Assembly: GCF_012273895.1 (NCBI RefSeq)
Contig: NC_052104.1
Coordinates: forward strand, 2,976,001 to 3,040,000
DNA: 64,000 nt
DNA from: Zerene cesonia
Taxonomy: Eukaryota; Arthropoda; Insecta; Lepidoptera; Pieridae
Direction: 5' to 3'
Part shown: in pieces, positions 44,995-59,176 of the stretch
Numbering within the stretch: position 1 is the stretch's first letter
Layout of the letters: each line of letters begins with the position of its first letter
Notes under the pieces: generated by a model
What the model was told of the DNA's origin: nothing
What the model saw: the letters and a program-made list of their open reading frames with translations, nothing else
Database searches by the model: none
Program-made: the position numbers and the translations under genes

Positions 44995-47134
44995 GTCACT
45001 GTAACAATATAAAAATTCATTAATTATTTACGTATTTATTTCAATTCTAAAATAAAAATGATGTTAAATATTTAAAAAATCATAATCTTAAGTATTATTA
45101 TACAAAAAAAGGCATACGTTTGTATACTTAGAAGTAAATATAAAATATTACAATAACTTAAAGTTATTCCAACTATAATAAATATGTATCGAAGATTATA
45201 AATAAAGTATAAGCATTCAGTCCTATTTATTTAATAATTTTTATTTGATAATGTAATGAATAACCTTTGGTTACAAGTCACCTGCACAAAATCTTAAACT
45301 AAATAGAATATTTTGTCCAATGAAGACTAAGCCTACACAAGACTTACAAAAATTTTACATAAACAACATTCATTCACGCACACACATAAGCCGATTAATT
45401 GTGCATTTAATAAAACACGAACACAACCACGTGCGCTTAATTAAATTAAGGAAATATCTTAACAACAACGTGACAAATCTATAAATAAAATAAATCACTG
45501 CGCGTTCGCAGCGCATTAATCTAATTATCCAACATTAACAAATGGGGACCCTTGACCGGACATTACGGTAAATCCATTTTCTACTTCTTGTAATATAATT
45601 AGCGGATCACAATTTTATATATAGAGCGATACGATTTTATAGCGTCATTGTGAGGTTTCGTTATTCCTAGATAATATCTGCTTAGTGTTTGCTAAGCTGG
45701 TAATATGGATGTCGGATGACCTCTCCGGTGTATAGGCTGTGGGGTTATGGGAAATAAAGCTGTTTCTATCGCAATTTACATGCAACATACGTTAGATTAA
45801 TCGATGTTTATTATGGGATATTTAGATTTCCGACTTGCCAATGATTATTCGGTGCGAATGAGAATCGGAAAACGATCAACGTAATATATATTTCTCAATA
45901 TATTTTGCATTTGAAATTAGAATGTGTTCCGCGCGTTTACAACATGTAAAAGTTGCTTTTAATTTTAGAGGCAAATATTTGAGGTACATAAAACAATTCC
46001 CAACAAATATCCAACAAGAAACTCGTAATTGTAAGAAAAACGTGTGATACGTAAAAAGTATAATGACGTCACATAAAAACAAAAACGTTGAAGATTCATA
46101 GATTTTACTCTATTATCTATTAAGAGAACTCATAACATTTCTACAAAAAGTAACAAACGAGTTATATGTCCGCTCCTCTGTCCGTTTAAAAGTAGTCCAT
46201 ATAACTCGGCAAAAAGTGGAATCCAGTTCAAGTCAGGTTGCCTAGACATTATCTAGTCTATTAAATCATGAAATGTTAACTATCTTTTATTATAAAGGGG
46301 CGGGCACTTCACTAGTTTTAAGATGTAAAGATGTGTTTCTAATGTTACAATTTAATATTCCAAATTATTATTATATTTAACTCACTGTTGTAATTTTGTC
46401 ACATTAATCTTAAATGTTATCAAAACTTTTAACTTTAACCTGATGTTTCTACAAAACCGTGTTCAAGATATCAAAATCTTTAGAAAACTGTCACATTTTA
46501 TCTACCTTCACTATACAGCATTATCATTTTGAATACAGGTCCAGGTCTAAAAGTGTAAGGAAAGAAAAAATTTAAGGTAGGTACTATAAATATACACTAT
46601 ATACATATACAGTTTACACAAAATTATTATAACACAATCAATGCAAATGTCCTCAATATTGCTCACTTAGCTATGAGTTATCTGGAAAGTTGCAATCCAG
46701 ATCGGTGATTTAGAAATGAGCCGGATTATACGCGACCGGCACGTAGCATTAATATGTCACCCGTCGTATTTACATAGCATGGAATCCGGCATGCGATTCC
46801 AACGGTGTAGCAGTCTTCCTTAGAACTGCTTATGTAAGCAGAGGAATGTTATATGTCTAGTGAAATACACTTAAAATCACAGTAACTTTAAAGGGTATTT
46901 TAAACTCGCATTGCTTTTTTGTTTTATCAATTATCAAGAACCAAGTTTAAATAACGATTATAAAAATTAAGAATGGACCTGAAATTGTATTTACGCCGTT
47001 TGAAAGGACCTAATAAGTATTTGTATCATTTTTTTTTTGCCAAAAATTTTAAAAGTATTATTTTGGATAATTTATTATTTTCCTGTGTTTGATTTCAGTT
47101 TCAGTGTTGTACATTGAGAAATTAAATACTTTTT

Positions 47135-47205
47135 AGCGGATTTTAAACGCTATTTATTCATAGCATTATTTAACCCGATGTTTCGAATAATTCGCAGCGA
47201 CTTTT
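47135..47205 (+). repeat. Dispersed repeat family G fragment
   Basis: CGGATTTTAAACGCTATTTA then AACCCGATGTTTCGAATAAT, as at 43497. Confidence 0.5.
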
Positions 47206-47594
47206 TACTTTAATTTCCTTTTATTAGAATGTTAACTTATTTCACGTAAGATTCACAAGCTCTATAACCTCAATAATCTTATACTAACATGCATGAATTC
47301 AGGGGTTTGCATTTAACTAAAAGAAACCTTCAATCTCACATCATTCTTAGTATAGGTATTAGAAAACTGTCTCATTGAACATTATTTATTTGCGAACATT
47401 AAATGATTCGCACAGATTTATGAAAACAATGATTTTAAACGGTCATATCGTATGTCTGCAACCATAAGTACATATAGGATAAATAGCTTTTAATAATTTT
47501 CTGGTAAGCGAAGGTGATGAACTCACTAACACTTAAGATTTGAAAACCTAGGTGTCTAAACGTCATTAAATGTTATCAGGGTTCACATATGCAG

Positions 47595-47695
47595 CTCGAC
47601 GGCACACATGAAAAGGAATCCAATATAACCCACGGCCTGTTCTCCGCGAGACGTTGGTATCTATGTAAGATTTCACCACTATAAAGAAGGGTTAA
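47595..47695 (+). repeat. Dispersed repeat family F fragment
   Basis: GGAATCCAATATAACCCACG and GGTATCTATGTAAGATTTC align with 38240-38325. Confidence 0.5.
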
Positions 47696-48751
47696 AATGT
47701 TGCTAAAATCGCAGGAACGCTAGCTATAAATTATTGTATATATATAGATGCAGTTTGATAAATTCCTCCATCGTACAAAGTAGTGCTAAGTGTGTCATAG
47801 AGAGATAATAGTGTAAAGCTCCTTTATTATTTTATAGTAATTTTTATAGCGGTTAAACCGTCTCAGAGTAGGAAAATGGTACGTTATATTATCCATCCGC
47901 TGAAGAGGATCTAAAGCTTAGTCCCTATTAAGCTGGTTTAGGTACAGCCCTTTTAAATCTGATTGTGTACTGTTATCCTCTGAGCTTAGTGAACAACTAA
48001 GCTTATTTTATGTAAGGAAATTATTTTGTAACAGAAGTAGAAATCTTTCTTTTTCTTGTGCTGATTTTGGCAGAGGAGTATTTCTTATGTCTCTTCAATT
48101 TTTTTATCTGAACTAATACCTTTCTAAGCCTTTCTTAAAAAAAAAAAAGAAGCCGGGGCGGACCGCTAGTTTATAATATTTTTCCCCCAGTATAGTAATA
48201 AAATATAGCCAAAGTTTCCACATAAAATCTATATAATAACGTTTCATCTCAAAAGCGCCCACTCATATTTTCATACCTTTATTATGAAGACTTGGAAGAC
48301 GAAGAAACCGCATTGTCCAGTTACAATGAAAAGTATAAGCTATAATTTTGATAGGAATGAACCACAGCCGTTATTCCCTATTGTTCTAGCGGTTTGACTC
48401 CTACAACATCCAAAGATGATCTTTGTATTCTAGTGAAATACCATGCCATCAGGAAGTGAATGTTTCAACGTAATGCTCTTCTTTGGTTCTGTAATTTGTT
48501 GGCAATTCTTATTGTTTTGCCACTTTTGGTAAGTATTTTATTTAAAAAAAGTTAGTGAAAAGTTTTATTCAATGTTGCTAATACAAAACATAAATATAAC
48601 CCAACCAAATGTAAATAAAAACCAAACTATATATATGCGAGATAATATAACTATTGGCGTCTATATTGAGGATAGTTAAAAACTAGATTAGTGTATGCTT
48701 TGAAACCAGGTATATAACCGCTTGCTGAGAAACATTATAACTGAGAAATAT

Positions 48752-48820
48752 TTTCTATTCTTTCAAAATTTCTCATTTATAAAGCATTTCAATGCTATAA
48801 AACTAAAAATTAAACATTAT
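48752..48820 (+). repeat. Short palindromic dispersed repeat, copy 2
   Basis: CTATTCTTTCAAAATTTCTC and AAGCATTTCAATGCT with the same flanks as at 4064-4132. Confidence 0.6.
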
Positions 48821-51800
48821 ATCTAATATTTAATTGACTTACAACTAATTATTTCCTTAACCGTGATAATCTTTGAAAAATCATCCAAAACCATTACGAT
48901 TTTGTTCATGCAAAACACAAAAGCACACTGTAATTTGTCGTTAATGGAATACACACTCCTAAAACATAAGAGAAAACCATTAAAGCCTTTCTAGAAATCT
49001 TAACCAAGTCATCGCTTCACTCGTATTTAATATACAGAATTTGTTCTGTAATATCAGTTAACAAAATGTGTTCTTCACAGAATCCCTTCTCCGCAGAGCA
49101 CTAACTGAGTTGAAATCTAAGGATAACAATGTTGATAGCATGTTATTTTATGAGCGACAGTCACGCACGCCAATTACTCGGATGCAGTTTTTCACACGAG
49201 AATATCAGCTTTTTATCTTTTTTTTTATAAGCTTCTTAAACTGTGTCAAATTTATCTTGATTGTGATTTTGACGATTTTTTTTTACAAAAACCTCAAGAA
49301 AACGGTCGTATTCAGTTTATATTTTCTTTTTTTTTATTTTCAAATCACACACTTATAAATTACGAATGAAACAGATAACAATTGATTTCATAGAAAACCT
49401 GGCTTATAGCCACAAAAAAGATTGTAATATGAGATGTATGTAAAAATAGTTCATAAAATAGTTAAAAAATCCCTTATATTATTAATAATAATTTATATGT
49501 AAACGTAATTTATTCAACATAGCACTTACACAGTCAAACAACTCATTACTCGTTTTGCTGTCGCAGAATAAATGGTCAAACTATATTCGACTTCCAAAAA
49601 ATAAATCACAGAGCCAAGCTGTGTTATATCAAGTCATATATATAATATAATCCAAATAATACCCTCCCAAAAATCCTACTTTAAATTTAATTACGGAAAT
49701 CTACTTCAAAAAACATTTGGAATTTCTATAATAAATAATTTTTCTTTACAACAATACCTACCGAGAAGTCAAAACCATCAAACATCTATACAAGATACTA
49801 TCCAACGTTTTCAAACACCAAATCAATTTACAGTTGTTCTAGAATAAATTCATACCATAAATCAAAGAGGCATTCCCGACTCGTCCTCCTCCACGGTCCC
49901 GTTATCTCTTATCGGCTTACTTAGCTAACGGCTCTGATACCGTCCTTATTATAATGGCCCACACACATCCCCGTTCATTATGCAAGTGTTACGGTACAGC
50001 CTGTCATAGATTTTGTCCGTTGTATCGCAGCAGGAATAAATCTTTGAACTCTGTTAACGTCGTGTTAAAGGCGTGTTGTTAAATGGAACGGGAATTTAAA
50101 GATTGTTTTGTTTAAGATGTAATTATTGGGATATGTCGGATTAGGAATGATTTTTATAATATGTAGCCATGTTTGTCAGTATTATTTTTCGTTTTATGTT
50201 ACCGTGGCCGACTTACAGAGTTTGATAATATTGTGGGTTGAAAAAGCTTCATTTATGTAAAAATTATAGAGAGAAATATTTGCATTTACCTTTGTAATGT
50301 TTTCTACTGGACGATTTCAAAAATTCTTTCACCATTAGGAATCATCAACTTCACTGACAAAGGCTAGGCTAGAATGTACGACGGGTCAAGCCAGGGCGAA
50401 CAGCTAGTCCTATATAAATTAGGAATTTCTCAATTTACAATATTCTATTAAATCGAACAAGATAACGCTAAACGTGTTATTTAAAATGGAACAGTAAGAA
50501 CAAAACGTTAAACAGAATATCGTTCGAAATTTCATGAATATTTCACAATACGACTTCGAAATAGACCAACATTACGTACATAATAGCGAAATGCTTGTAC
50601 GTATATCATAGCAATATCATAGCAATATTTTCTAATTGCAAACCGTGCTAAATGCAACAGCTAAATATCTACATGAGAACCAAAGGGACAACGCCTTTGT
50701 CTAAAATGTTATAAACTCGTGATACAGATAGTGCAAATGTCGATCGATTTGGCATTTAGTTAATCGCGAACTTATTCAATTACCCGCAAACCACGCCATT
50801 TGTAAACTCGGGTTCTTTTCAATTGAATGGGAACGAAAGATTAAAGTTCTTTGATCTTTCAACAGACAGGTGATTTTCCTAGCTCCACATTAAAAAACTA
50901 ACTTTATACCCGTTAGATAAAGTTGCTTTTCATACGTAAATGTTCTCGCTTGCTGCCATATTGGAGGATTTCGTCACAAGCCTTTGAATACCGCAAACAC
51001 GATTCGTCTATAAAAAGCAGAAATAATTTAGTATGAAAAAGTATTAGCAATGTAAATAATGTCAGTTTGTAAGCAGTTTTGTAATAAATAACATTCCGTC
51101 TACAGATTTTATCGATCGCCATAAGAATGAATGAACTAGGGACCTAGGCTTTATCGAAGCTATAACGGCATATCACAGATTTTTGACGTTCTTTTATAAA
51201 TATTTGACATACGTATAATATTGCTTAAATATATAAACGAAAATTATTTAAAGAAAAGTAATTATAACTTTTATAATACAAGAAACTCAACGTGCTGTAA
51301 CATACGATACCATCTCATTAAATATCAAACAAGATTAAATTATACACATAACAAATTTTATTAATCAATTTATATTCTTTTCATCCAGCTGTTTTTAATT
51401 TCTATATATATAACTCTTATTAGAAAGTAGAAAACCATATCAGTGTTGTAGTAATGTATCTATACTATGGGGGATTACTCCCGCATGTCCCCCCGTGTGA
51501 GATTTAATTCATTAAATTTATATAGATTTAAAATTAATCTAATCTCCATAATTTTTTGCTTTTTTTACTACTTTCATTATATTATTTTTCCTTTAACCTG
51601 GACAGCCTGGATGAGATCGCCGATTACTGATAAGGTACTATTTTTATCCTTCTATTGTACTATACTATACTAGCATACGACTTATTGTAAGGCAGCAATT
51701 AACAAAGTATTTACTAGCTTACAATAAATCTATCTATTTATGCCCAACACCAAACATACATCCTTCTTTCACGTCGCAACGGAGCGGCCTCATGATGTGA

Positions 51801-52035
51801 TTTCTTGAAAAAGTTTGGAGGTAAGAGAATGACATAGTTTAGTTTAATCGCATTCCCATGAGAAGATTTATTATAACACTGATTTTAAAAAATAAATAAA
51901 TAAATCTCTGAAATTTATAAATTCCGATAGATGGCGCGATATTAAAAAGTATGACATGTGACAACTGTTAAATATTCTATGATCACGCGGGCGTAGCCGG
52001 GGGATGAGATCTATGATTTCTTTAATATATAAAAT

Positions 52036-52196
52036 CCCGTGCCACAATTTTAGTTACCGAACTCCTCCGAAACGGTCTGGACCGATCTTTTTTGTGTGCA
52101 TATTGGGTATGTCTGAGAATCGGCCAACATCTATTTTTCACACCCCCAAATGATAAGAGTAAGGCAGAACAGTGTTTGCCGGGTCAGTTAGTAATA
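52036..52196 (-). repeat. Dispersed repeat family E
   Basis: Plus strand AACTCCTCCGAAACGGTCTG, then GTCTGAGAATCGGCCAACAT, ending GTGTTTGCCGGGTCAGTTAG. Confidence 0.65.
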
Positions 52197-52616
52197 GTAT
52201 ATATTTTGAAATGCTTTTAAATGAATACAAATATCACAATAAAACATAAATTAAATCGTGAAAGTGTACATCCTCAGTGCATGACTTACGAAATAACTTC
52301 ATCTGGTGAAGTGCAACAGGTCAAACTACACGATCGTGCCAGCATCTTTATCTTGATATGTTAAATAAATCCTTACACTATTCAAATTAAACATTGAACA
52401 TTTCGTAATCACAATTTAATTGATATATTGGTCAGTCTTGAATATATATATCTTCGAGATTATTAAGTACTTATATGCGTAATAACTCACACTTGTAAAC
52501 TTCGATGAGACCTTTTTTGTTAGGTTTTTTTGGTCATACCATATTCAAATAAACTTTTAAAGAAGAGCGTTGAGATACTTCTAATCTACTACAAACTATA
52601 AACACAAATGTTTGTA

Positions 52617-52921
52617 TTAACGGACGGACCATCATCAGCCCATATATGTGCCCACTACTGGGACAAAGGCCTCCTATGAGGGTTTAGGCCATAATCCACC
52701 ACGCCGGCCAAGTGCGGGTTGGCAGATGTCACATGTCGTCGAACTTTTTATTCTCAGACATTTCCTCCACCGTTTCGAGCAGTGGTGATGTTACACATGT
52801 GCAGATAAATTGAAAAATCAATTTATTTCCTGCACTCTCGCCTGGTCTCGAACCCCGACTTATCAATTTTGAAGTCCGAGGTCCTCACCACTGAGCCACC
52901 ACTGCTTTTTAACGGACGGAC
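52617..52921 (-). mobile_element. SINE-1, full length, with target-site duplication
   Basis: The element body is 52630-52908, reversed. It is flanked by a 13-bp direct repeat TTAACGGACGGAC (52617-52629 and 52909-52921). It has the A-box and B-box-like head, and its 3' end on the minus strand reads CCCATATATG/GGCTGATGAT in reverse. An intact insertion footprint. Confidence 0.85.
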
Positions 52922-53498
52922 GGTCGGTGTAATATTGGGAGATCGGATCTGAATGATACGTGGTATAGATAATTATCAAATACATAGTTTATTTAATTTT
53001 GTGCTTTATTTATCAGGATAAAGTCGATCCTTTAAATAAAAAATAAACTCAGGCTGAAACATTATTACTCAATTAGACTTTTGAATGGTCATAATATTAC
53101 ATACAATATTCATTTAAATCCTTCATTTACAAAGAACATCAAAGGAGAACTAACATTCTATTTCTAAATAGACACAATTAATTAGTCCATGATTCCACAT
53201 TTCATTTCCATCTGCAATTAAGGATCTCCACGCGATCTTTGTTGGTAGCTTGATTAACTTCCTCAATTATTGACACATTCAGGACTCAACAAAGGCTGAA
53301 TTACTATCTGCGGTCTGAATAAGGATCTCATTACACTGTCTAGATTGAATCAACACGCGAGATCTAGATCGGGATAAGCCTGAAGTATATTCACGCCTAT
53401 TTTCGTTTCTGGTTAAATAAAATCTAGGTACTTATGTTTGATTCAAGTTACGTTTCACCGCCTACATTTGGTTTGATATATATGAAATGAATATGAAT

Positions 53499-53824
53499 AA
53501 TGTTTTATAGCAGTAGTGGTGAGAACCTCGGACTTCAAAATCGATAAGTCTGGGTTCGAGACCGGGCGAGCGTGCAGGAAATAAATTGATTTTTCAATTT
53601 ATCTGCACATGTGGATAACATTACCACTGCTTAAACGGTGAAGGAAAACATCGTGAGGAAACCGGCATGTCCAAGAATTAAAAGTTCGACGACATGTGAC
53701 ATCTGCCAACCCGCACTTGGCCAGCGTGGTGGATTATGGCCTGAACCCTCATAGGAGGCCTGTGTCCCAGCAGTGGGAACATATATGGGCTGATGATGAT
53801 GATGATGATGATGAATGTTTTATA
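53499..53824 (+). mobile_element. SINE-1, full length, with target-site duplication
   Basis: The element body is 53510-53813. It is flanked by an 11-bp direct repeat AATGTTTTATA (53499-53509 and 53814-53824). Order: tRNA-like head with GGGTTCGAGACC, ATTTTTCAATTTATCTGCAC, AAACATCGTGAGGAAACCGG, GGAGGCCTGTGTCCCAGCAG, then (GAT)n. This is the best copy to define the family. Confidence 0.88.
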
Positions 53825-55433
53825 TTTATTCATTATTAATTTAATAATCAAAGTATACTTAAAAATGTTACACATATCGTAATTGGCCATTATTATAGGT
53901 ATGTACCAATAAAATTCGTTAAACATTGCAAAGGACACATGCATATGTTTGCTTTACAAAAATTGTCTAGAAAAATGCATTAAAATATTACAACACGTGC
54001 GCCTGAACCCCATGAGCAAAACTATCCGTCTGGTACTTACAGAAGGCTTCTGCTACTTATCCAGTTGTCCATACAGAAATTGATCAGTGAATAGGTTAAC
54101 AAAGTAAGCCCTTTCCGGGTGGCTGTGTCCCCCTATGACCTATAGAATAGATACTAACACACGACGTCCGAATTATATTAAAAGGGAATTGTAAAGCACA
54201 GAGAAAAAAAGCTCATAGGAAGATATAGGTATAATAAATGGATCATTCTTTTATTTAATTTAAAACATACAATGTAGGTATATACACTATACGAAATTAA
54301 CGAATATTTGTATATAAATAAATACTATTTAGCAAATAATTAATATATCGAAGAAAGAAAAGACCTGCACTTCCAACAGACTGAAAACTGGCAAGAGGTG
54401 ATGCAGGATAGGATCAAATGGAGGCTCTTGTTGTCGGAGGCCAAGACTCACTTTGTGTCACTGCGCCACTATAGTAGTAAATAAATTGTAAATAGAAATT
54501 TCTTATTTGTTTCTATTCTACAATCCTTTATGAGTCATTGGGTAATAATCAGTTAATTAACCATAAATATAAATAAATCAACAAAGAACTACTTCGTGTA
54601 ATGAGTTCTAAAAATCAAGTGTTTGTAATTATAGAACTCAACTACATAACTTTCATATGCCTTCAAGAAACTGTTTGATAAATTATACGTTAGAAAGTCA
54701 TTATATACATCTGGTCACACCAAATAAACTAAAAAATAGTATAGAACTACTGTCTTTAACAATTTTGTATTATCTGTGGTACTCTTCCATTTGTAATAAA
54801 ACCGTTCATACGTTCACGTGTTTTAATAGTCGAACGCATACATCATACATCAGATATATTTCAACGACTATTAACCGTAAGCTCGCCGTCTAAATATTCG
54901 CTTCCGTATCTAGAACGGAGAGAATCTCAGATTCACATGATACGTTTGATAAACATTAAACAAAGATAAATGGATCGTAAATCATTCATGTATACCGATT
55001 TAATCATGACCAGTTTAACTGACAGGTGATGAATTTACAACGAGAATATTATCTGACGTGAGCACATAGTATGCATGCATCTCATAGCGTTGTCTCTGTA
55101 ATAAAAAAATTGTTAGAAGTCTATTCAGATAAAACAATACATAATTCATTCGCACTTTGTAACTATCACGATATATTAACAAATGCACATTACTGATTAT
55201 AAATTCAATATTATTTACTTATTGTGTTATTGTTAAATTCAGTCATTCAATTGTATACAAAACTGCATAATCAGTCTTTGCCTCTTTACTCTTTATCCAC
55301 ATACATACATACATATATATACAGTACTTAAATATATAAACAAACACATTTTAATGAAATTCACTATTTACGTTCGATCAACAGGCATCTTTTGATACAG
55401 TCTATTAACTAATATAATAAACCACACTAAGAT

Positions 55434-55606
55434 TATAAATGTGAAAGTTTATTTGGATGTTTGTCCGTCAGTCACGCTGAAACTGTTGATTTAATCTTGA
55501 TGAAATTTGATATGCACAGGTTATGAACTGATTTCTGTGATTGGATACTTTTTGTCTCGATTAAATGCTCCCTTGGGATAAAATCTTTCTTCGAGCGTCT
55601 AGTTAT
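55434..55606 (-). repeat. Dispersed repeat family H
   Basis: Plus strand GTGAAAGTTTATTTGGATGT, TGTCCGTCAGTCACGCTGAA and CTTCGAGCGTCTAGTTA, as at 25510. Confidence 0.65.
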
Positions 55607-56405
55607 AATAATTTTATAATGAACGTTATTTCATATTTATATTGATTCTAGAGTTTAAGTTGACTAACTTCAAAGAATACGTAGATATTTCTTTCACGTA
55701 AATACATACGACTTTAATCATATGGTTCAAAGAATCACTTTCCAATTTTGTTCTAAGAAGTTGCGTCTTCATCTGACTCCTTCCGTGAGCATTGCTTGGC
55801 ATGCCATAACTTTCCGCATTATTTAATGGGAGGTTTTTCTTCCTATATTTTTGATTAATTAAATCTGACTTACATTTTCTACTATATCGACTGTTTTTTA
55901 ATTTCAGAGTCAATATTTTTCTATGATATTTGTTAGTTTTTTATAACTTATATTACTAAAGGTTACCTAGTTTAATATGACACCTACTTAACAAAACTTG
56001 AAGTGCACTATTTAATGCACCGATTTCTACCCAGGACTTACAGGTTTAGAACATTTATAGACGACCTGCTGGTATCCAACGTTAATGCGTCTTGTACGCG
56101 CCGTTTAAGGTAATATTCCATTAGCATTTAACCACACATTGTATGTATCAACTGAATGTGCACAGCAATTCAATTGCTATTAAATCTTTAATTATATGAA
56201 AGGATTTGAAGTAAAGAAGTATATGCGTACTAATAAGATTGTAGTTAACTATTTGGACAATTAAATATCTCGATTATGCGAGCTTGCGTCTTTTCAAACA
56301 ATTGATTTCTTTCATCTTATAAATGAACTAGCTTCTTCTTCTGTTTTACTTTAATCATTTTGGTGTACGAAAAATAGGTGTTAGCCGATATGCACACAAT
56401 CCCAT

Positions 56406-56602
56406 TATAATATTATAAATGCGAAAGTTTGTAAGGATGTGTGCGTGTTTGTTGCTCTTCCACGCAAAAACTATTAAACCGATTGCAATGAAATTTGGTA
56501 CGTAGATAGCTGCATAACTCGAATAACACATAGGCAACTATTTATTCCGATATTCCTACGGGATACGGACTTACGCGGGTGAAACCGCGGGACGCAACTA
56601 AT
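56406..56602 (-). repeat. Dispersed repeat family A
   Basis: Plus strand ATAATATTATAAATGCGAAA and GGTGAAACCGCGGGACGCAA ends. Confidence 0.8.
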
Positions 56603-57109
56603 ATTTGATAAAAATCGGTCCAGCCGTTTCGGAGGACTATGGTAACTAACATTGTGATTACCTACTACAATCCTAAATTACTAAATTATAAAGTAATTGG
56701 GTTTAAAATTTATAGACGTACCTAAATACTATTTTTGAATAACACATACTCATCTACTTAAGGTGACACCGTCGGTGAACCACACCGGCTCGCTAAGCGT
56801 TCCGAAACCCAGTCAGTCCCATTATCCCGGCTCAACAGGTAGCGTGAACAGTTACAGTTCATTGTACTCTAATTTTATCCCCTGCCTTATGCGATAAACA
56901 ATAGTGTTTGCTAACAAATTGATGAGACAATTGGTATTGTGCAACCGGCGGCTCGGAATTTGGTATTAACTCGGGATTTCGCTTTGGTATCGTGATACTT
57001 GCAAACAATGTCCTCGTGATACTATGCTACTGCTGCTTTCGAATGTACTGGCTCAATACGCACGGTATCACCAAATTCGTTCTCAAATTTTAACTTCTAA
57101 AATTACTTT

Positions 57110-57408
57110 TTTACTACATAATCTTCTTTTTCTTATATATAAAATTCTCGGTCAAAATGTTAGTTACCTTGTGTGCACTAAAGTTTTGTGTGCATATCGG
57201 GTAGATCTGAGAATCAGCCAACATCAATTTTTTATTTATTTTATTTTATTTATTTATTTGGTCAACCAACATTTGTTTACAGTGTTTTTAAGTATAAATA
57301 ATATAACAAATATTCTTGCGAAAAAGTAACAAATAATTACAATTAATATTTTATAACCCTAAATGATAAGAATAAGGCAGAACAGCGTTTGCCACGTCAG
57401 CTAGTGTT
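57110..57408 (-). repeat. Family E repeat split by a retroposon tail
   Basis: GTAGATCTGAGAATCAGCCA on the left and AATGATAAGAATAAGGCAGA on the right belong to family E. Between them (about 57225-57357) is foreign sequence that on the minus strand ends in GACCAAATAAATAAATAAA, a typical retroposon 3' tail. Confidence 0.6.
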
Positions 57409-58997
57409 TTATATGTTCATAAATATAACATGTAATAATAATATTAAATATTCATTCGTTTGTAAAACTATACAGAAACGCTTTTAGAAGTATTGCTATG
57501 ACCTCGTTACTATGGAGTATGGAGTAAAAAGGTGGAAGAATACGTACTTTTTTAACCGACTACAAAAAGAACGAGGTTCTCACTTAGAATACATTTTCAC
57601 TCTACCTTGATTATATTTTTACTAAAAACTATATAACGACCTTATTTTATCTAAAATCACGACTGCTTTTTGACTATATTTTCATTTAAAACTATATTTT
57701 AATATAGTTTTAAAGTATTTGAATAATAAATAACCATTAGAACTTCCTACACGCATGACTCACAATTTATATTGAAAGAAACACTATTGCGTTATCAGCA
57801 TGTAAACAAACAAGTCGATTTCATTTCGTAAGAAAGTCGTTGCCTCTCGGATGTCATACAATAGATGTCATTATCATACGAAAGATTTAATCAAGCTTCT
57901 AAGACACTACCGAAATCAAACAAGCATTTTATTATTCACTGCTAGATGTCGATTAAGATAATGTTAATGAGACGGGTTGTATAGTTGCATAATAATTGTG
58001 ATTTTTTTTGGTCACCTTTTCCAACATTCACTACGAATATAAGGAAAAAATATACTTCACTGGATATGTTTTTCAATAATTGTGGTGAGTCAAATTTACT
58101 GATATTTCTTCTTTACAAAAAACATCACCCCCGTACCTAGGGAGAGAGATACCGTTCTAAAATGGGACCAAATGATAGCCAAATGACCTATATAATAAAC
58201 TTAATCTTTTAAAAATAAGTAACCCACGGAGTTATCGGGTAACAAAATGAGTTAATAAGGAAAAAATAAAAAGTATTAAATGCATTATCATTAATTTATT
58301 GCCTTAAATATCTAAATGGTGTATTTGATAGTGATTTAATATTTAAAAATAAAAAAAATACATAAAAATTTGAAAGTGCTGATATCCTAACTGTTTAAAT
58401 ATAAAAATTTAACGTAAAATAAATAGAATAAAGCAGCAAACAACAAGTCTAAAGCAATTAAAGATTCAACCGTTATCAAAAGCTCATATTACGAGAACCA
58501 AACGCTATCCTTGAGAGAGATATCGAAAGAAAATGACACAGCAGGCACCGTGATTTTAATCAACGGTCTAATATAACGTTGCTAGCAATAAATACGGTTT
58601 AAATACTCAATGCAACGTAACTATAGGGTTTAGAAAGCAAAATGTTATCAGAAGAAGCACAGAGCGCACAAACCAGTTTGAGAATGCACCGAGCCACGCT
58701 TATTATAAACATTAAATTATAGCCAATGTATCGGAAATACGCAATTAGTCGTACCGGGTAATTGAAATTCCAAAGTAATGGAAAATTATGCCAACTTCGT
58801 ACTCTAATGGAGGGCTCGCACATTCGTTTCAAATTATTGATATTACTAGGTAGGTGTGTTAGTGGTCTAAAGATTTTACATAGCTGGCAATCAATTGGCT
58901 TTATAAGCCTAGCGATCGGATGGGATGCCATGTGGCTCGCCTTACTGCACTCGTTGCATCAGGAGTATCATATATAACTTCATATGGAACTATTTTT

Positions 58998-59176
58998 TAC
59001 TAATATTATAAACTTTAAAGTTTGTAATGAAAATGAATGTTTGTTTCTCTTTCACGCAAAATCAGATGCCCGGATCTGTATGACCTTTGGTATATAGATG
59101 GATTATAGACTGGATTAGCTCATAGGCCATCTTTTATATATGTATCATACGAATGAAGCCGCGGGCTCCAGCTAAA
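58998..59176 (-). repeat. Dispersed repeat family C
   Basis: Plus strand CTAATATTATAAACTTTAAA at one end and GAAGCCGCGGGCTCCAGCTA at the other. Confidence 0.6.

Noticed and set aside
58599..58931. 110-codon minus-strand open frame
   Set aside because: No domain, no splice context, and it overlaps another equally open frame on the plus strand.
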